Assembly: GCA_026874595.1 (NCBI GenBank)
Contig: CM049310.1
Coordinates: 32,679,558 to 32,743,557, forward strand
From: Sipunculus nudus
Taxonomy: Eukaryota > Annelida > Sipuncula > Golfingiida > Sipunculidae
Reading direction: 5' to 3'
Length of the DNA stretch: 64,000 nucleotides
Positions 1-13,896 of the stretch are shown piece after piece; within the stretch, counting starts at the first letter, position 1; each line of letters opens with the position of its first letter. The position numbers were made by a program, and so were the translations under genes. Below the pieces are notes generated by a model. That model was not told the DNA's origin. It did no database searches and was given only the letters and a program-made list of their open reading frames with translations.

Positions 1-2123
1 CACTTAGCGGGAAATGGTTAGTTTAATTAAAGCTAGTCCTCACCAAAGGGATGTCTAAATGTATAGAAATAGCCGGCTGAATGGCGTGTTTTGTGCGAGG
101 TGCGGCCGGGCCCGCAAAGGAAATCACAAATCACTCTGAGCTTCCATGCAGCCCTATTTTCAAATGTAAATTAGACCTGGCGTGATAAATCAGGGTTTGA
201 CAGGGCCTTTTATGGTGGCTATCGCCTTCTCGTCAGTGATACTATCACTTCGACTCTTCACCTCGCCAACTCTTCTTTCAACTCAACTCCGGCTCGCATG
301 CATTCAAGAGATTACGGGAGACAAATCCAGGTATATACCGTACACGGGAAACCCAATACAAGCTGCATGACGTCCAACCAGGACATAACCGAGAAAGATG
401 TATCTAATAAATTGCTGGAAATATTTATAACGAAAGCCAAGAACGCTGGATTCATCCGTAAACACGCAAGATAAGCAGAGCCCGATTTGCGATCATGTAT
501 TTAAGACGGAACGATTTTCCTTCTCATGGACACAGATATCGTGCTTTAAGTACAGAAGTTTATGCTTCTGAGAGGATACGTGGTATACACAGGTAACTGT
601 CGTGTGACGCATTTGGGGAAAATATGGTACCGTCCTCGGGCTGCCAGGTACATGCGGCGGGAGTCAGGTGAGTCCATTAACAGTGATTGATGCATACATA
701 CTTAGAACAAATGCCTTCCCCGGTGGCGTGTCTTAACATTGTCTTCTTAAATGACCCATGTAAATCTTTAGCAGCGTGTAGAATAAGACAGATCCCTTCT
801 ACGGCATAGTGTTGCTTTATAAAACCTTCACATAACCTTTATAAGGTTAATACATATACACGTATCACGGTCCAAGGAGATGGGCAACGCGGATGATAAT
901 TTAAGTTGTTGCATATTTAGTTTACGCGTTAATATAGACGATAACTTTGGATAACTCATTTAGTTGAATGGTTAAATAAATGTGATATCGACAGAAGTTA
1001 AAATATAAATAATGAATTAATTAAATGTATATATTACTTTCAGTTAGAAAGTAATACATGATATGGAAAATGCTAAAAAATATTAAAATACTACGAAAGA
1101 ATATAATATAAAAAAAATAATTATACATTACAATATATTGTAATAAGTATATATAATTAAAAATTGTGTTTAAAGAGTTGCACAGATTTTTTTTTTATAA
1201 ATGTTTGGAATATATCCGCACATATACATTGAGATAAATAAACGAGCATATATATGCATACAGGTATAGTATTATGACAAATGATAATAATACATTACCT
1301 GTTGTCTGCCGTTAAGGTAATGACATGCAAGGCTAGACCTAAAAGCAATTATTCAGGTTTCTTAACCTCTGTCTGAACACGTTAACATAGATACAAGCTT
1401 TACAGCTCAGTGCCGCCATTTTGACTTTTGACCTATCCAAGATGGCGGCCATTATAGCTCTGACATCCCGTCCATACGTTACTCAGTTCACATCTATATC
1501 TGTACAGATTTATGTAAGACACTATCTTCTTTTATGTGGCCATTTAGATTAACAAATCTTGACAAAAGATCAAAAGCCAAGGTCCAACTATATATTTCTA
1601 TAAACCATTTGGTAGATCCTTTGGTAGAGCTAGCTGGATGTGCCTAACATACCATATTCTCCTTACGTTTAGTTATTCTGAGCAATAGTTTGGACATATT
1701 ATACTGGCCATTGTAAAAGAGGTAATGGCACGTTTCCAGTCGATATATACTTGAAATTAGATAATGAATGACCTGGTATATATTTTCCTTACATATTTGA
1801 CAAAGAATTTTACAGATTTAGAAGTTTTTGTTGAGTCAGATTTCAATGTAGCGTTTACAATTATTTTCCTTTTTCATAATCAACGACAATGTATAAATTT
1901 ATATTTGTTTTTGTTGTGATATTATAGATGTACATGTGCATAAACACACATCTATATGTCCATCTACATACATATATCTGCGTCAACATATCTATACATT
2001 AATATGCACACAAGCTCATATTCCCTTCAATTGTACTCTCTAATCTAGAATTTATAAATCCTATTGGTAAAATGAAGATGACATATAGACTACGCCGTGA
2101 AGTCTCACATTATGGTTAATCTC

Positions 2124-2156
<33 letters not shown>

Positions 2157-2157
2157 G
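2124..2157. repeat. compound (TG)n(TA)n microsatellite
   Basis: An uninterrupted TG run passes directly into a TA run; a second short TG/CA patch follows at about 2158-2186. Confidence 0.95.
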
Positions 2158-3677
2158 TGCACACATATATGTGTGTGTGCACATATGCGTTTACGTTACA
2201 TGACCAGATCTAGCTTCAATAGAAAGTTACAAACTAGGTCTTAATTATGAACAAACATTTTTTCAAACGACCCATAAATTGGATAAACTATTGAAACCAA
2301 GGTTATAATGGAAAGATAATTTGAATGTATAGATATATCAACATACCTATAAACCAACAACATACCTATAAACCGATAAAAAGTCAAACGGGGGTCTTGA
2401 AATTGGTCGTTGTGTCAACCCAACTGAAAAGACCTAGCTTTGAAAGCGAAGTCATGTGGTCTTTGTTTTGAATTAAAAAGCTTTACTTCCTGTTGAGGGA
2501 AGTAGTGGGATCAATGAGGATATTAGAGTGGGCCTGTGACCGTGATTGCACAATACGCTCTGTGGCCAGTGAGCTCGAAAAGCAGGAAAATCCCTAAGGC
2601 TCCTCCTGAAAAACCGCGAAAGGTGTGGAGGGCCTTAAAGCATAAAAGAAACAGGGACACCTTTTGGGGAAATATAAAAAAATAATAATTATGCAGCTTA
2701 ATTGGGCAAAATGCCGTAAAATAAAGCAAACTTGTCCAAAGAGAGCGCCCCACCAATACGTGAGCCAAATTTCGAAGGTCAGATCAGAACGGAAGCAGGA
2801 AAACCATTGTCTAGAAAAACCCATCTGCTTAATAATTATATATAATATACAATTACATATACATACACATATATACATACATACCGACATACGCATATAT
2901 ACATTTTGCTATTAAATGAGATGTTATAAATGAGACATTTGAAAGGTGGGTGGGGGATGAGGGAGAGGTATTCTTTAGTAAGGTACATATAACATTTGTG
3001 CATATAAATATATGTGTATATATTTATTAAATATATGCAGATATGTACAGGTCCGCTCTTGTGTCTAATCAACAGAATCCTAACAATCGCCTCCTATAAG
3101 CACTCTATAAGTGAAATATTTAAACAAGACGTAGCATAAATTATGAATACCCATGTACATGCAGGAATACCGCTTTGTTGGCGGTAATGTATTCATGTGG
3201 CTGCATTATATTCGTTATAACCTGAAAGAAACAACCATATTCGTAATTACAATGCTCGTTCGCGTAGACTGGTATATACGTGGCTATCCGTGAAAAGCTC
3301 ATGCATATGTATGAATCTATAATACCCGACGCCGACCGTAAGTATCCAATTCATATACGTGGATGGCGAATTGTATTCATAATTGATAGGTTTCAATTTC
3401 CTCGACGCTTGACAATTGACGGGATGCGTTCTTGTGTCTGAACCTTAAACCCTGGTTAAGCTGTTGTGCTTCTGCTTAAACGCAAGAGTTTTTCATGGTC
3501 ATACACAAGATGTATAAAGACTAATTACTGACAGTGAATTCCTCAACCTGACCCTAGGGTAAAGGACACGTTTGATGTGTTACTCGAGAAATTTATTCGT
3601 ATATTGTTCATTCATAAATATAACACTAAAATGTTCCCTTATACATATCATGTACTCGAAAGGAAAGGTGAACAGGT

Positions 3678-3680
<3 letters not shown>

Positions 3681-3728
<48 letters not shown>
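3681..3728. repeat. (AT)n microsatellite
   Basis: About 24 perfect AT units. It gives rise to spurious Ile-Tyr repeat frames on both strands. Confidence 0.97.
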
Positions 3729-3731
<3 letters not shown>

Positions 3732-5051
3732 GGTGTCAAAAACCTAAAAAACCTAATAAAGAACAGACATACAAAAATATGTGGAAACAGTTCATGAGAA
3801 GTATCAGCAATTTCTTCTCTGTATAGCTTCATTGTCGCTGCATTTTATAGTATTTTCTTCAATTATTTGAATTAATAACAGAAAGGTCCGTCCCAACAAC
3901 ATATTTTCCCTCGTCGTATCAGCTGGAACGTATTAATAAGCTGACCAGCTTGTTTGCATGTATTAAGGACATTCTAGTATATTAGACCTTTCATCCATTT
4001 TTCCCTGGAAGGCAATTGTGCAGCGTATTTTGGGAAACTCGATACAATTATTGCTTGTATTATTTCAAGTTGAGACTTTTTTAAATTGAATTTTTTTCCA
4101 TAACAATTGAATAACGCATATATAGCTTCAAGGAATCTAGTCTCAAACGTCCGCCATGAGGTGCCTTATGGTTTTTGAGGTGCTTTTGGTGTTTACGGAT
4201 TTCTGGGTGCCTCATCATATTCATAAAATGAAATTTCAACAGTTGATTGGTGGCATGTTGTAGATTATGATGTATTTTATATTTAAATCAAAATACAGTT
4301 ATATATGCCTAAATAACAATTATATCTGTACAGTAGTAATGAAACTAATGATAATAATAAACATTTGACGATTTGATTTCGCAGCTTATCTGTGACGTTC
4401 TGTCATCAAGTCACGTGATGAGGTAAAATATACCAATGTCGCATACCCAAACTGTCTTTTTTAAGATTGGATATTGTAGTTAAAGTTACAGAGTAATGCG
4501 TGTTTTCAGTGGATAGAGTAGTAAAAGCATGTTATAGCTATCGAAGGAAAAGAACATATATTGATATATGTACCAGTTGAAACCAGGTGGCGGAGACTGC
4601 CATCGTTCGGATGTGGTACGGTTAGAAGGAAGCCAGTATATTCTAAAAAGAATAGTTATAAATAGGTATGTATCATGACCAGGAAAAGGAAATTATGAAG
4701 TTATAAAAGAACGGTTGGTACAGCGGCGATGTATATACCCCAACAATATACACACACCTTGTACACCACGTGTATTCACTATTGTACTTCCGAGAAGGTA
4801 TCGCCTCATTACCCAATCTCCCCAAACCAGTCCCAATAGTCAGGGAAGCGTGGAAGAATCTGCGAGCCCCCCAGCTGTTACTTAATACCACTGTCACTTC
4901 ATGGGAGCCGCACGGTGGGGTTTATTACATATATGGATAGACCCTGGTGTTAATGCAGCCACGGTTATTAGGCAAAATCGCCATCGATGCCGCCTGCACG
5001 TTTGATTGGCTGGCTCTGTTTTGGTCACTGCAGTGGTCTTGTTGATTTCAG

Positions 5052-5099
5052 ACCGACACGACTTGTCCCACGACCTTTGATGCCAGTTTCACCTCTCAG
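5052..5099 (+). CDS. candidate 48-bp internal exon
   Basis: A pyrimidine-rich acceptor (ttgttgatttcag) and a consensus donor (CAG|GTAAGT) enclose exactly 48 bases. This phase-0 block reads TDTTCPTTFDASFTSQ without a stop. Both splice signals are unusually good for this AT-rich region, which is the only reason for the call. No neighbouring exon was identified and the peptide is not recognised. It could be chance. Confidence 0.2.
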
Positions 5100-6804
5100 G
5101 TAAGTGGATGTAAATGACTATTGAAGAGCACGTCCACATGCAATTAAAAGTATATACGGGAACAGGGCTGAGGTAATTAAGTAGTTATCTACGCACCTGT
5201 AGCGTGTACATATTGAAACAGGTTATATTTTTCATGAATGATAATATATATATATATATATATACACCTAGCTCACCTTTCAGGTCGCCCGCTTTTATGT
5301 TGTCTATGCTTGCGCAAGGCAAAGGTGCACATGTTTATCAGACGGACGCCTCCAACATGACAAACACGTTGTTTTACGGCAAAAGCACCAAACGCATAAT
5401 ATTATAACAGTAGGTGTGAACATTTATTCATAAGGACGGAAAGGTACGTATGCACTCCAAAACAAGCAAATAAGCAAATGTTTCAGCCAGACAGCGATTC
5501 TTGACACTGTTTTTTCTTCGAATAACGGTTGTTGTATATACGAGCGTGCCAGACTCTTGGCGTAAAAAATAATAGTTGGCACGTCACTGCCTGATTCACT
5601 CATGTTCTACACATCCGTTAATGACTCATTCGAACCTATGACTGATCTCAGCTTAATGCCGTGACATATAACATGTATGTATTCTACCGCGTCTCCTATA
5701 CAACAACACGTGTTTGCATGCAAGGACAGATTCACTATTTTGGTAAATAAAAACATCAATATTTTTCCTTATTTAAGTAGAATCAATCGGACAGACCATT
5801 TATAGGACATAACCACCTGTTTATAATGACCAGTTATATAAACGTGATAATAACATAATATATATTTACACAGTAGCACCTTGATTATCCGAACAGTTCA
5901 AATGAGAACGAATATATTCAGATAATTCGGGTTTAAATAAACGATCATAAGAAAACATTAACAACTGAACTCCCTAACATAATATATGGATCATAACAGA
6001 GGATAATTACGCGTAAAATGTTAAGTGTAATCCAAATTTGACACTGTCTCATGACCTGTGATACGAAAGGTCTTTTTTGATGATCTCTGACCTTTAGAAG
6101 ACATTCGTTAATTGAACTATGGACTTCTGTTTCAAGCTTCACTGGTCCAACCACTGGGCCATGCACTCCCCCATTTAGTTTCAATTACATATAATAAAAC
6201 CCCTTTGAGTATACCTCAGGCCGACCTGATTTTTCGTCCAATGGCGCAGAACTAATTTCCCCTGGGGCATGTATGTCTATCCATTGCAAGCACATGCTCT
6301 GTGTAACACAATGCAGTTCTGCATCTTTATTCTCCTGGTTACATGTGGCTTCATCCCGATGGCGAACATATGAATCAACTGAATTGTTCGGAAATATCGT
6401 CATCTTTGGCTTATGCGTGTTTTATTACTAATGCAATTAGAGAATCTTTATTATAATTGAATTAAGATGGCGCTCATTCGTTGTGACCTTTGTTGGCACG
6501 TCTAGGTAATGTCCGCGTTTCGCATTGAAGTGTGTGTTTCAATATTTCTCCATTTCTCGGAAGAATCATGAGTACTTTGACATTATTTGGGAAATTTCGC
6601 GAGTGGTCTGTCGCAATCCCATATATCATAAACTATACGCAAGGGAATCCAGCGGGAGAGCTAGGCCCATGTAAAATCCGTCCCGGAAAATCCCTTCCGC
6701 AGACGATCGCACCGGTCCTAACGCAAGATTATAAGGTCAATTTAGTGTTTAAGGCGAAATGGATAAAAAAACTAGGCTTCGCGCAGTATGTTCTCCCGAA
6801 GTGA
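5100..6804. other. intergenic, no supported gene
   Basis: Open frames at 6185-6403 (minus) and 6532-6804 (plus) were inspected. They show no domain, no convincing start context and no splice structure. Nothing else seen apart from a short AT run. Confidence 0.5.
5243..5264. repeat. (AT)n microsatellite
   Basis: Short perfect AT run. Confidence 0.9.
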
Positions 6805-7556
6805 TTTCTCTTTAGTTAAAACAAATAAAACACTGGTTTCTACATACGGTTCTGGAGAAGAGCACAATACTCAAAACTAGAAGACCGTGAGTTTAAATAT
6901 TTATTTTTCAGGGTCAACCCCAACCCATGGTGAGCCTATCACATGCAGGCTAAATAGGAAGGCTGTGTTCCACAGCCGTGTATCATCCACAAACGAGTTC
7001 GTCTAGGTGGGTGGGTGAGAGGGGGTATAACGATGCAATGGGGAGAGTTACACACCCAGACCACAGGGCCTGCATGAGTGTGCACCAGGATAAAACATAA
7101 AATGACAGAAGGCGAGTTCTTACGCCCTGTCATGTATTCCCATACCGTATAACGGATGTCTGCAAAAGTACAATCTTAGGTTTCTCTTTAGTTAAAACAA
7201 ATAAAACACTGGTTTCTACATACGGTTCTTGAGAAGAGCACAATACTCAAAACTAGGAGACCGTGAGTTTAAATATTTATTTTTCAGGGTCAACCCCAAC
7301 CCATGGTGAGCCTATCACATGCAGGCTAAATAGGAAGGCTGTGTTCCACAGCCGTGTATCATCCACAAACGAGTTCGTCTAGGTGGGCGGGTGAGAGGGA
7401 GTATAACGATGCAATGGGGAGAGTTACACACCCAGAACACAAGGCCTGCATGAGTGTGCACCAGGATTAACATAAAATGACAGGAGGCGAGTTCTAACGC
7501 CCTGTCATGTATTCCCATACCGTATAACGGATGTCTGCAGAAGTACAATCTTAGGT
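6805..7556 (+). repeat. two-copy tandem duplication, 376-bp unit
   Basis: Copy 1 (6805-7180) and copy 2 (7181-7556) both begin tttctctttagttaaaac and both end acaatcttagg. They differ by scattered single-base changes only, so the duplication is fairly recent. Each copy carries the same antisense open frame, which I do not regard as a gene. Whether the unit is unique or part of an interspersed family cannot be told from this window. Confidence 0.95.
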
Positions 7557-8245
7557 CGCGTCAGCAATAAAAATTGAGTCGGTTACCTCCACACACAAAA
7601 ACAAAAACAAAAATATACAAGACTGGCACTCAGTATGGCGTATTCATTTCTCCGCAAGGGTAAAACAATACTTGATCCGCCCTGTTTTATTTTCCAGAGT
7701 CGCTCAGAAATATGATTTGATCTTCCTTGGCCTATGTCCTAGCCCTCAACAGAATTTCGTGCATGGGATCCGGTTAAATGCTTTAACTGGGCAATTCTGG
7801 CGATAAACAAGCAAACATCAACAATCTAACATACAAACAGGAAGGGGTGGATATATAACCTGCTCGGGAGAAGTAATAATGGGACTCTGTAATGTTCTTT
7901 ATATATTGGGAAATGTCGTTGAGAAATAGAAAAGGACATCTTAAACCCGCATATTTTCATTTGGTAATATATATATCTGGTTGATTTATATCTTATCTCT
8001 TCGACATTTAGGCATTGGTGGGATTTCTTGAATCTATGTGCCAGCATTTTTGTGTTATACAGTTTGAAGACACCAAGGAGCGTCAGGTGCACCTGCAATG
8101 GGCGCTTTTTCATGCCATAGGTGGAGCATAAGCACACAATTTGTCATCAAAATATTTTTTTCTTTTCATTCGCACATTATATTGCAATAGCATTAGTCAC
8201 CAGACGGCATGTATGAAACAGTACACATTCGACATATAACCATGT

Positions 8246-8258
8246 TGACCTTTGACCT
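8246..8258. promoter_or_regulatory. perfect DR1 nuclear-receptor-type motif
   Basis: TGACCTTTGACCT is two TGACCT half-sites spaced by one base, the consensus DR1 bound by RXR/HNF4/COUP-TF-type receptors. It stands alone here, outside the tandem array near 29 kb that has the same motif. Function is not shown. Confidence 0.35.
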
Positions 8259-9365
8259 TGGACGCGGTTCTCCAATACAATTGCATCCATTAAGACCCAT
8301 CAAATGGGAAAAGGATTGCAGCTTTTGAAAGACGTGACAAACTGAACTGAGGATGAAAGAAATAAACGTATCTTTATTAATTACACGGTTTTATTAATAT
8401 GCATGTAATGCTGTTCTTGCAAATAAAGGTAACTAATGACTATGTGTCTAAAAGGAATTGGATTACATTAGTAAATTTAAACCTGGTTACATCAAATTAA
8501 CAAAACATGGATATTTTTTTTATCAACCTGTAAATATACTGGTAGATTTCCTTTATAAGGCAGCAATTAACGAAGAACATAAAAATAGTTTTTCTCTCTT
8601 ATTTAGTTGCCAAGAAATAGTCTCCGAGAGGAGATGGTCTATACCAATATCATAAAAATGTCAATGTGACACATTTACATATATATTAAATATCTTCTTA
8701 AAACAAAAAAAAGTGCTTTGATACAAAGCTTTGGTAGAATGATGACGTGTATGATAAAAAGTTTTTTAATTAGAATTTTTTTGTCAAAGAACAATACCTT
8801 AAACGTGTATATAGCTGCATGTGTAAGAGCGCCATTATTATCCGGGAAAAAAAACAGGCTAGAGACCGAGTACTAAGTACCTGTATATAACATGGACGGC
8901 CCTTACGTGTGTATATTAATGTGATTAAGTACACATACCAGCAGGTATTATAAAGGTTTGGATACTTTTACATTGTATGACTATATTAGATCGAACTTAA
9001 GTCGAGACCCGGGGACTGTAGATCACGTGAACCATGACGCATTAAAAGTTATTACTGGTGCATTAACAGTGTTGGTGGGCGTGTTTTTTCATGCCATTAG
9101 ATCCAATTCCCACGGCCCGACCAGTCTGTGTTTTCTTTCTTTTTTTTTAACGTCGAAGCAAGTTTTCTTGGGAAATAGTCTGGAAACATCTGTAGTGGTT
9201 CTAAATATATAACATTACTAATGCTTAAGTTATGCCAGGTCAGGTGGTCTTTACAAAAAATATATTTATTTAAAGTTCTTCGACTTATTTATGCACCTCG
9301 AAAAGAACTTAAGGCTTCTTTTTAAATTTATGTATCTTAAAGCAGAGGATACAAGATCTTATGTC

Positions 9366-9367
<2 letters not shown>

Positions 9368-9418
<51 letters not shown>
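9368..9418. repeat. (AT)n microsatellite
   Basis: About 25 perfect TA units. Confidence 0.97.
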
Positions 9419-9419
<1 letters not shown>

Positions 9420-10412
9420 TTATTGATATAATGCGCTGTCTAATTGATATATTCCGGGTTTATAAAATAAACAGTAGCAAACGACAGTTATTTTTACAAG
9501 ACGTGGAAAATGCTAAATGTGAATGCGAATGACTGAACACTGTCTCAGTTGAGTTATCACAGCGTTTTTGTTCGTGGTGGCTTGATGGCACAAGACATAT
9601 TAGTCATGTAAGATCATAGAACCCCCATGGCTTAAGGCAAACGTTATACACTGTATACTACAGTGTATGTAAGGATGCTTACACTGTGCCGTATATAGAG
9701 CATAAACTCGTGCTTTGTCAACCGTGAATACGGGTGACACGGTCTTCATTGGAGCGTTATGTCACGCACCTGGTCGACATCAGAAAACCCCTACCCGCTT
9801 CCTGTTGTTAACCGATGAGCTGATCTCATAAATTTGTAAATGTATATATTATTCTCTCAACTTCATGTATGACATAGACACGTAAGTATGTTTTGTGTTT
9901 TTGGATTTTTTTTCAGTTTCCTGTCCTTCGCCCTGCCCTGCCCTTTATCTTGGTTTTTGCTCTATATATATCTGTCCGTCTCTAAATATGCATTTGTTTG
10001 TATACACGAGTCTGGAAGAGTTGGAGCGCCGCTGGATTCACATTTTACTCCCGCAGAGATAAATAACTCGTTCTTATTCATTCACCTTTGCAATATTTCT
10101 TTCGCGATTTGTTTCTAATATGAATGATGCGCCTTCCCTGTAAAAGTATGTTCAAATGTAGGTTCATATAATGTAACGTATATGTCCCAATTGCATCTTG
10201 CTCAATGCGTGAGTAAACATTTAAATGTATAAACTATGAATCTCCCGATTTATGACTTTTACGGGGCCTTAGTTTTTGCCTGTTTTAGGTAGGCAGTTAC
10301 GAACCCCTGCTTTAAAAATACCCTTTCATGTATCTAAAATTTTCACGTATCAGCACATTAGAGAGTGGTTATGTATGGGCTCCCAAGTGTACGTAATTAT
10401 AACTTTTCAAGG

Positions 10413-10638
10413 GACCGCTCCAAGTGTCCGGAATAAAGAAATGCACGTATATTGAAAATCTTTGTATACAGCTAGGAAACAAAAATTTGAAGAATACACA
10501 AGAGTGATTATTTAACTATATTAACGACCGCCCCGAGTGTTCGAAATAAAGAAATGCACAAATATTAAAAATCTTGTATACATCTAGGAATAAAGAATTT
10601 AAAGAATACACAAGAGTGATTATATTGACTTCATGCGT
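10413..10638 (+). repeat. two-copy tandem duplication, ~113-bp unit
   Basis: Copy 1 begins gaccgctccaagtgtccg and copy 2 (from 10526) begins gaccgccccgagtgttcg. Both continue through aataaagaaatgcac and end with aatacacaagagtgatta. The copies have clearly diverged, with substitutions and small indels. Confidence 0.9.
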
Positions 10639-13600
10639 GTTTATTCCCACGTATTACATATTTAGGCCTGTCAAAGGGAGCGTTACATATTTCACAATTC
10701 ATGCATTTTGTGTGTCCATTGATGTATGTGTTTCACAATGATGACGGTTTAAATATTACTCTAACGGTTTCTTTTTTTATGTATAGCACACTTTTATCTT
10801 CATGTCAAACTGAAAAATAAAAGCTAATTATAAAGCTGTATGGTCAGACATTGAAAACAACTCTCATATATATTAAATATCTTAAGCTTTAACAGGCTTT
10901 AATGAGACCTTTACGATCGCGTGCGAACACGTGTTCTTTGTGTTGTGATATTGTTATTATTATTATAATTATTATTATTTTGTGGCAATATGCGCGACTG
11001 TCTGTATGTTGCATATTCAATAGGAAGTATTTAACTCTCTACGCGATTTAAAGCTTGTGAACGTCCTTGCAGTGGGCGCTTAATAAGTAATGTGTATAAT
11101 GCAGCTTTTCTTAATGATAATCTCGTTAAATCCACTTTAAAATATACACTCCTAACAATGAATGAGAACTGATTCATCTTGTGTACATTTACAAAACCTG
11201 TCAGCATGTGCACGAAGGACTGTGCTTTATACTCTATATGCATGTATAGTAGAATTTCCTTTCCCCTGTCATGTCTATTTCTTTTCCCAGCAGACGACAT
11301 CTGGGACGTCCGGATTATGCATACAGTGAAGAGGTTCTATTACACCTGTTGATAATCCGCTTGTATAAAATTCTCATGAATACATTAAATAGACTCCACG
11401 TGCATACTGTAACCATTTCACGTGTATAACCATTCATTGTCCTTCACAATTTCGAAGTTTCTGCATGGTTTTCTGAATGATGGAATATCCAGAACGTCAT
11501 ATATTTCTACGCTTAAGAACTATTCTAAGGGTTGACTATCAGTGTACTGGTGATAATCATATTATCCTCATATACTGGTAATTGTGTAGAATGATAGAAA
11601 AAAGTTGACACTTCTGTGACAGAAAATATCTATATATAATTCAATAGTTTATATACTTACAACTCTCTGCGTGGGGACCTCTTTATGGAATGACGTCGAT
11701 GGATAGTGAATTTCGCTTTCAGCATACTATGCGTTTGATAAAACATTTCCGGTACTGGCATCTAATTAACGTTTGTCAAAAGGTGTTAGTTTCTTTCTAG
11801 GTATTTGCCGGAATACCAGATTTGTTCACTGACAATTTACATTTTAATAATTAAACATTTCTTCAAGAAGTATATCCAAAATTCTTTGATGGATATCTCT
11901 TGGTGGATCAGCATATATATGGCCAAATTGGCTGGATTCATGGTGTTCTTAGATAAGGCGTAATATGCTTTTGGACCACTCTACAAACGTTGTAAGGATG
12001 ACTTCTTACTTGAGGCTGTTGGGCAATGTAATGGAACTCAGAGGGTAAGACAATATAAAATCAAAATTTAAATAGCTTTAAAATAATTTTTTTTTATCAA
12101 GACATTGAAATAGTAGGCGTACCTGGTAAAGAAAATTTGAATTATTCACAAAATCGTGAACACGGAAAACCAGAAGTGAAGCGGTTGTTGTACCAAAGGG
12201 ATAACAGAACACACTTTTGATGAAAGACAGTATCAGTGCAATGATTGTCCAAACGCAATTCTTGTGGTTTTGGAATCAAGAACTGTGTGTGGACATCAGT
12301 GCTCAGGTTCTAGTTCACCATTGGACCAAACGGTTACGTGACGCGCTTGGAAGAAGAACATGCGTCGAAACTGAGCAGACACTGAGAAAATAGCACCAGA
12401 CTCGCAGTGTCGGTTAATGCTTGCGCCCTCTGTGTATCAACAGAAAAATTATCCTGACTATATTATACCAGACCCAATGTACCTTTGGATATACGTAATA
12501 TACATATAACTGAATATATTTAGTATTCTAAACAAAACGATATACACTGCTAGCTTATCGGAACTCATCTACATTATATATTATTATACGTTAACATCTT
12601 TTATTTGTATGCTTCTCTTATAATACAGTACTGTATGTCTTAAAATGTATTCACATGTGTTATCATAAAGCATAAACCCTCTTTTTTGTTAGAATCGTGA
12701 TTACTTTGTCACAATTGTAGCTTAAAACATGACTCACAGTTTACAATGTAAATTATTTCATGTAGTATTATAACAGACCGTTTCCGTTTCGTTTGTTTTT
12801 AAATGACTGTTTTCTTACATTATTTCAGTCTTAAAATCTGTGTTATTCTATACTCTGTTCCACCAACTTGTGTCTACTTGAGTTTAGATGTGATTTTACA
12901 AGTCGATATGTTTAAATAATTTCACAGAAATTTGCATACGAAAGTGATGGCCTAATACGGCAATCAAGAATTTTGAAAGAATTTCCACTTTACGTTTCAC
13001 AACTTTTTGGACTGACAGATTAGATGTGTCACTACATGAGTAGTAAACTCTGTTATGGCTGGTTATATGTTTTTTTTTTGTTTACATTACATCATTCAAT
13101 CAGCAGCTGTAAACTGGGGGTGTTTTACATGTGACCAATACCATTGACCGCCTTCCGTTGTAAATGTCGACTGGTTTCTGATACATGTATTATACAATAA
13201 TTAAGCTTTCTTAATAATATATGAGGTACTTGATAAGTTTCTTTTTCTTTTGGAAAATAGGCCAATAAATCTTTTTACCCTATATTCCAAATTCTCCATC
13301 AAACTGTAGCTAATAAAACTTTTCAGAGCAAAAAAAGAAAAAAAAAACATAGGAGTACACGACTTTATAGAACGTATAAAAAAGCCATGTTGACCGCTAT
13401 TTTCAGGGTACATTCTTTTCGCCTCCGGTATAAAATTTTCTACTGAGAGAAACAATTGTACTGTTATGAGTTTGATTTTTATAAACAATTCAAAGTTGCC
13501 CAGGTTCATTATTCTCATATAGGCTGCACTATGCTTGACACCTGTTATTTCAATATGCATTGATTTTAGACTTAAAACGATAATAGTACAATCTATATAT

Positions 13601-13641
13601 TGAATTACTTACCTATTGTGAGAGACATTTCAATATTGAGA

Positions 13642-13896
13642 ATGGCCTCACCAATACCGTGGGAGGAAGGCCGAATTTACCGGACGACACCGCAACCTCC
13701 TGAAACTGACACGTTTAAGCCCCACATTTTACGTCATAATACATGGACGTGCGTCGCTTTGTTGTATGTTTCACTGACTATTGTATACGTCATCTTTTAC
13801 ATAATAGAGAACCGAAACAAAGAATGCTTATATAGGAAATTTATACCTGGAAACTTAATGCCCAACAAAGTAATAAGATATTATTATATTAATTAA
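13642..13896 (+). CDS. candidate small single-pass membrane protein
   Basis: An 84-residue frame starts at an internal ATG (13642) with a good context: A at -3 and G at +4. The open frame itself extends 14 codons upstream. The protein has a Pro-rich polar N-terminus (residues 1-34), a hydrophobic segment suitable as one transmembrane helix (about 36-55, CVALLYVSLTIVYVIFYII) and a basic tail. I do not recognise the family. The frame could also be an exon of a larger gene or chance, since the region is AT-rich and no promoter or poly(A) signal was tied to it. Confidence 0.25.
   Translation: MASPIPWEEGRIYRTTPQPPETDTFKPHILRHNTWTCVALLYVSLTIVYVIFYIIENRNKECLYRKFIPGNLMPNKVIRYYYIN

Larger units (their letters stand above)
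1..5051. other. gene-poor AT-rich DNA
   Basis: No exon or RNA gene that I can support. The short open frames here have no recognisable domain and several are only translations of AT microsatellites. The block contains a TG/TA repeat near 2.1 kb and an AT tract near 3.7 kb, both listed separately. The rest is unremarkable. Confidence 0.6.
7557..13641. other. gene-poor DNA
   Basis: No supported gene. It holds an isolated DR1 motif near 8.25 kb, an AT tract near 9.4 kb and a short tandem duplication near 10.5 kb, all listed separately. The region 11880-12420 is somewhat less AT-rich and has short open stretches with one GTAAGA donor-like site, but no recognisable exon. Confidence 0.5.

Noticed and set aside
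3572-3832. Open frames with long Ile-Tyr runs on both strands (also near 23.6, 26.8 and 41.3 kb)
   Set aside because: They are translations of AT microsatellites, with no conserved sequence on either side.
5625-5645. GGTTCGAAT on the minus strand, a possible tRNA B-box
   Set aside because: No A-box or acceptor stem at tRNA distance.
6939-7548. Paired antisense frames of 64 and 77 codons
   Set aside because: They are the same frame present twice because of the 376-bp duplication, and have no recognised homology.
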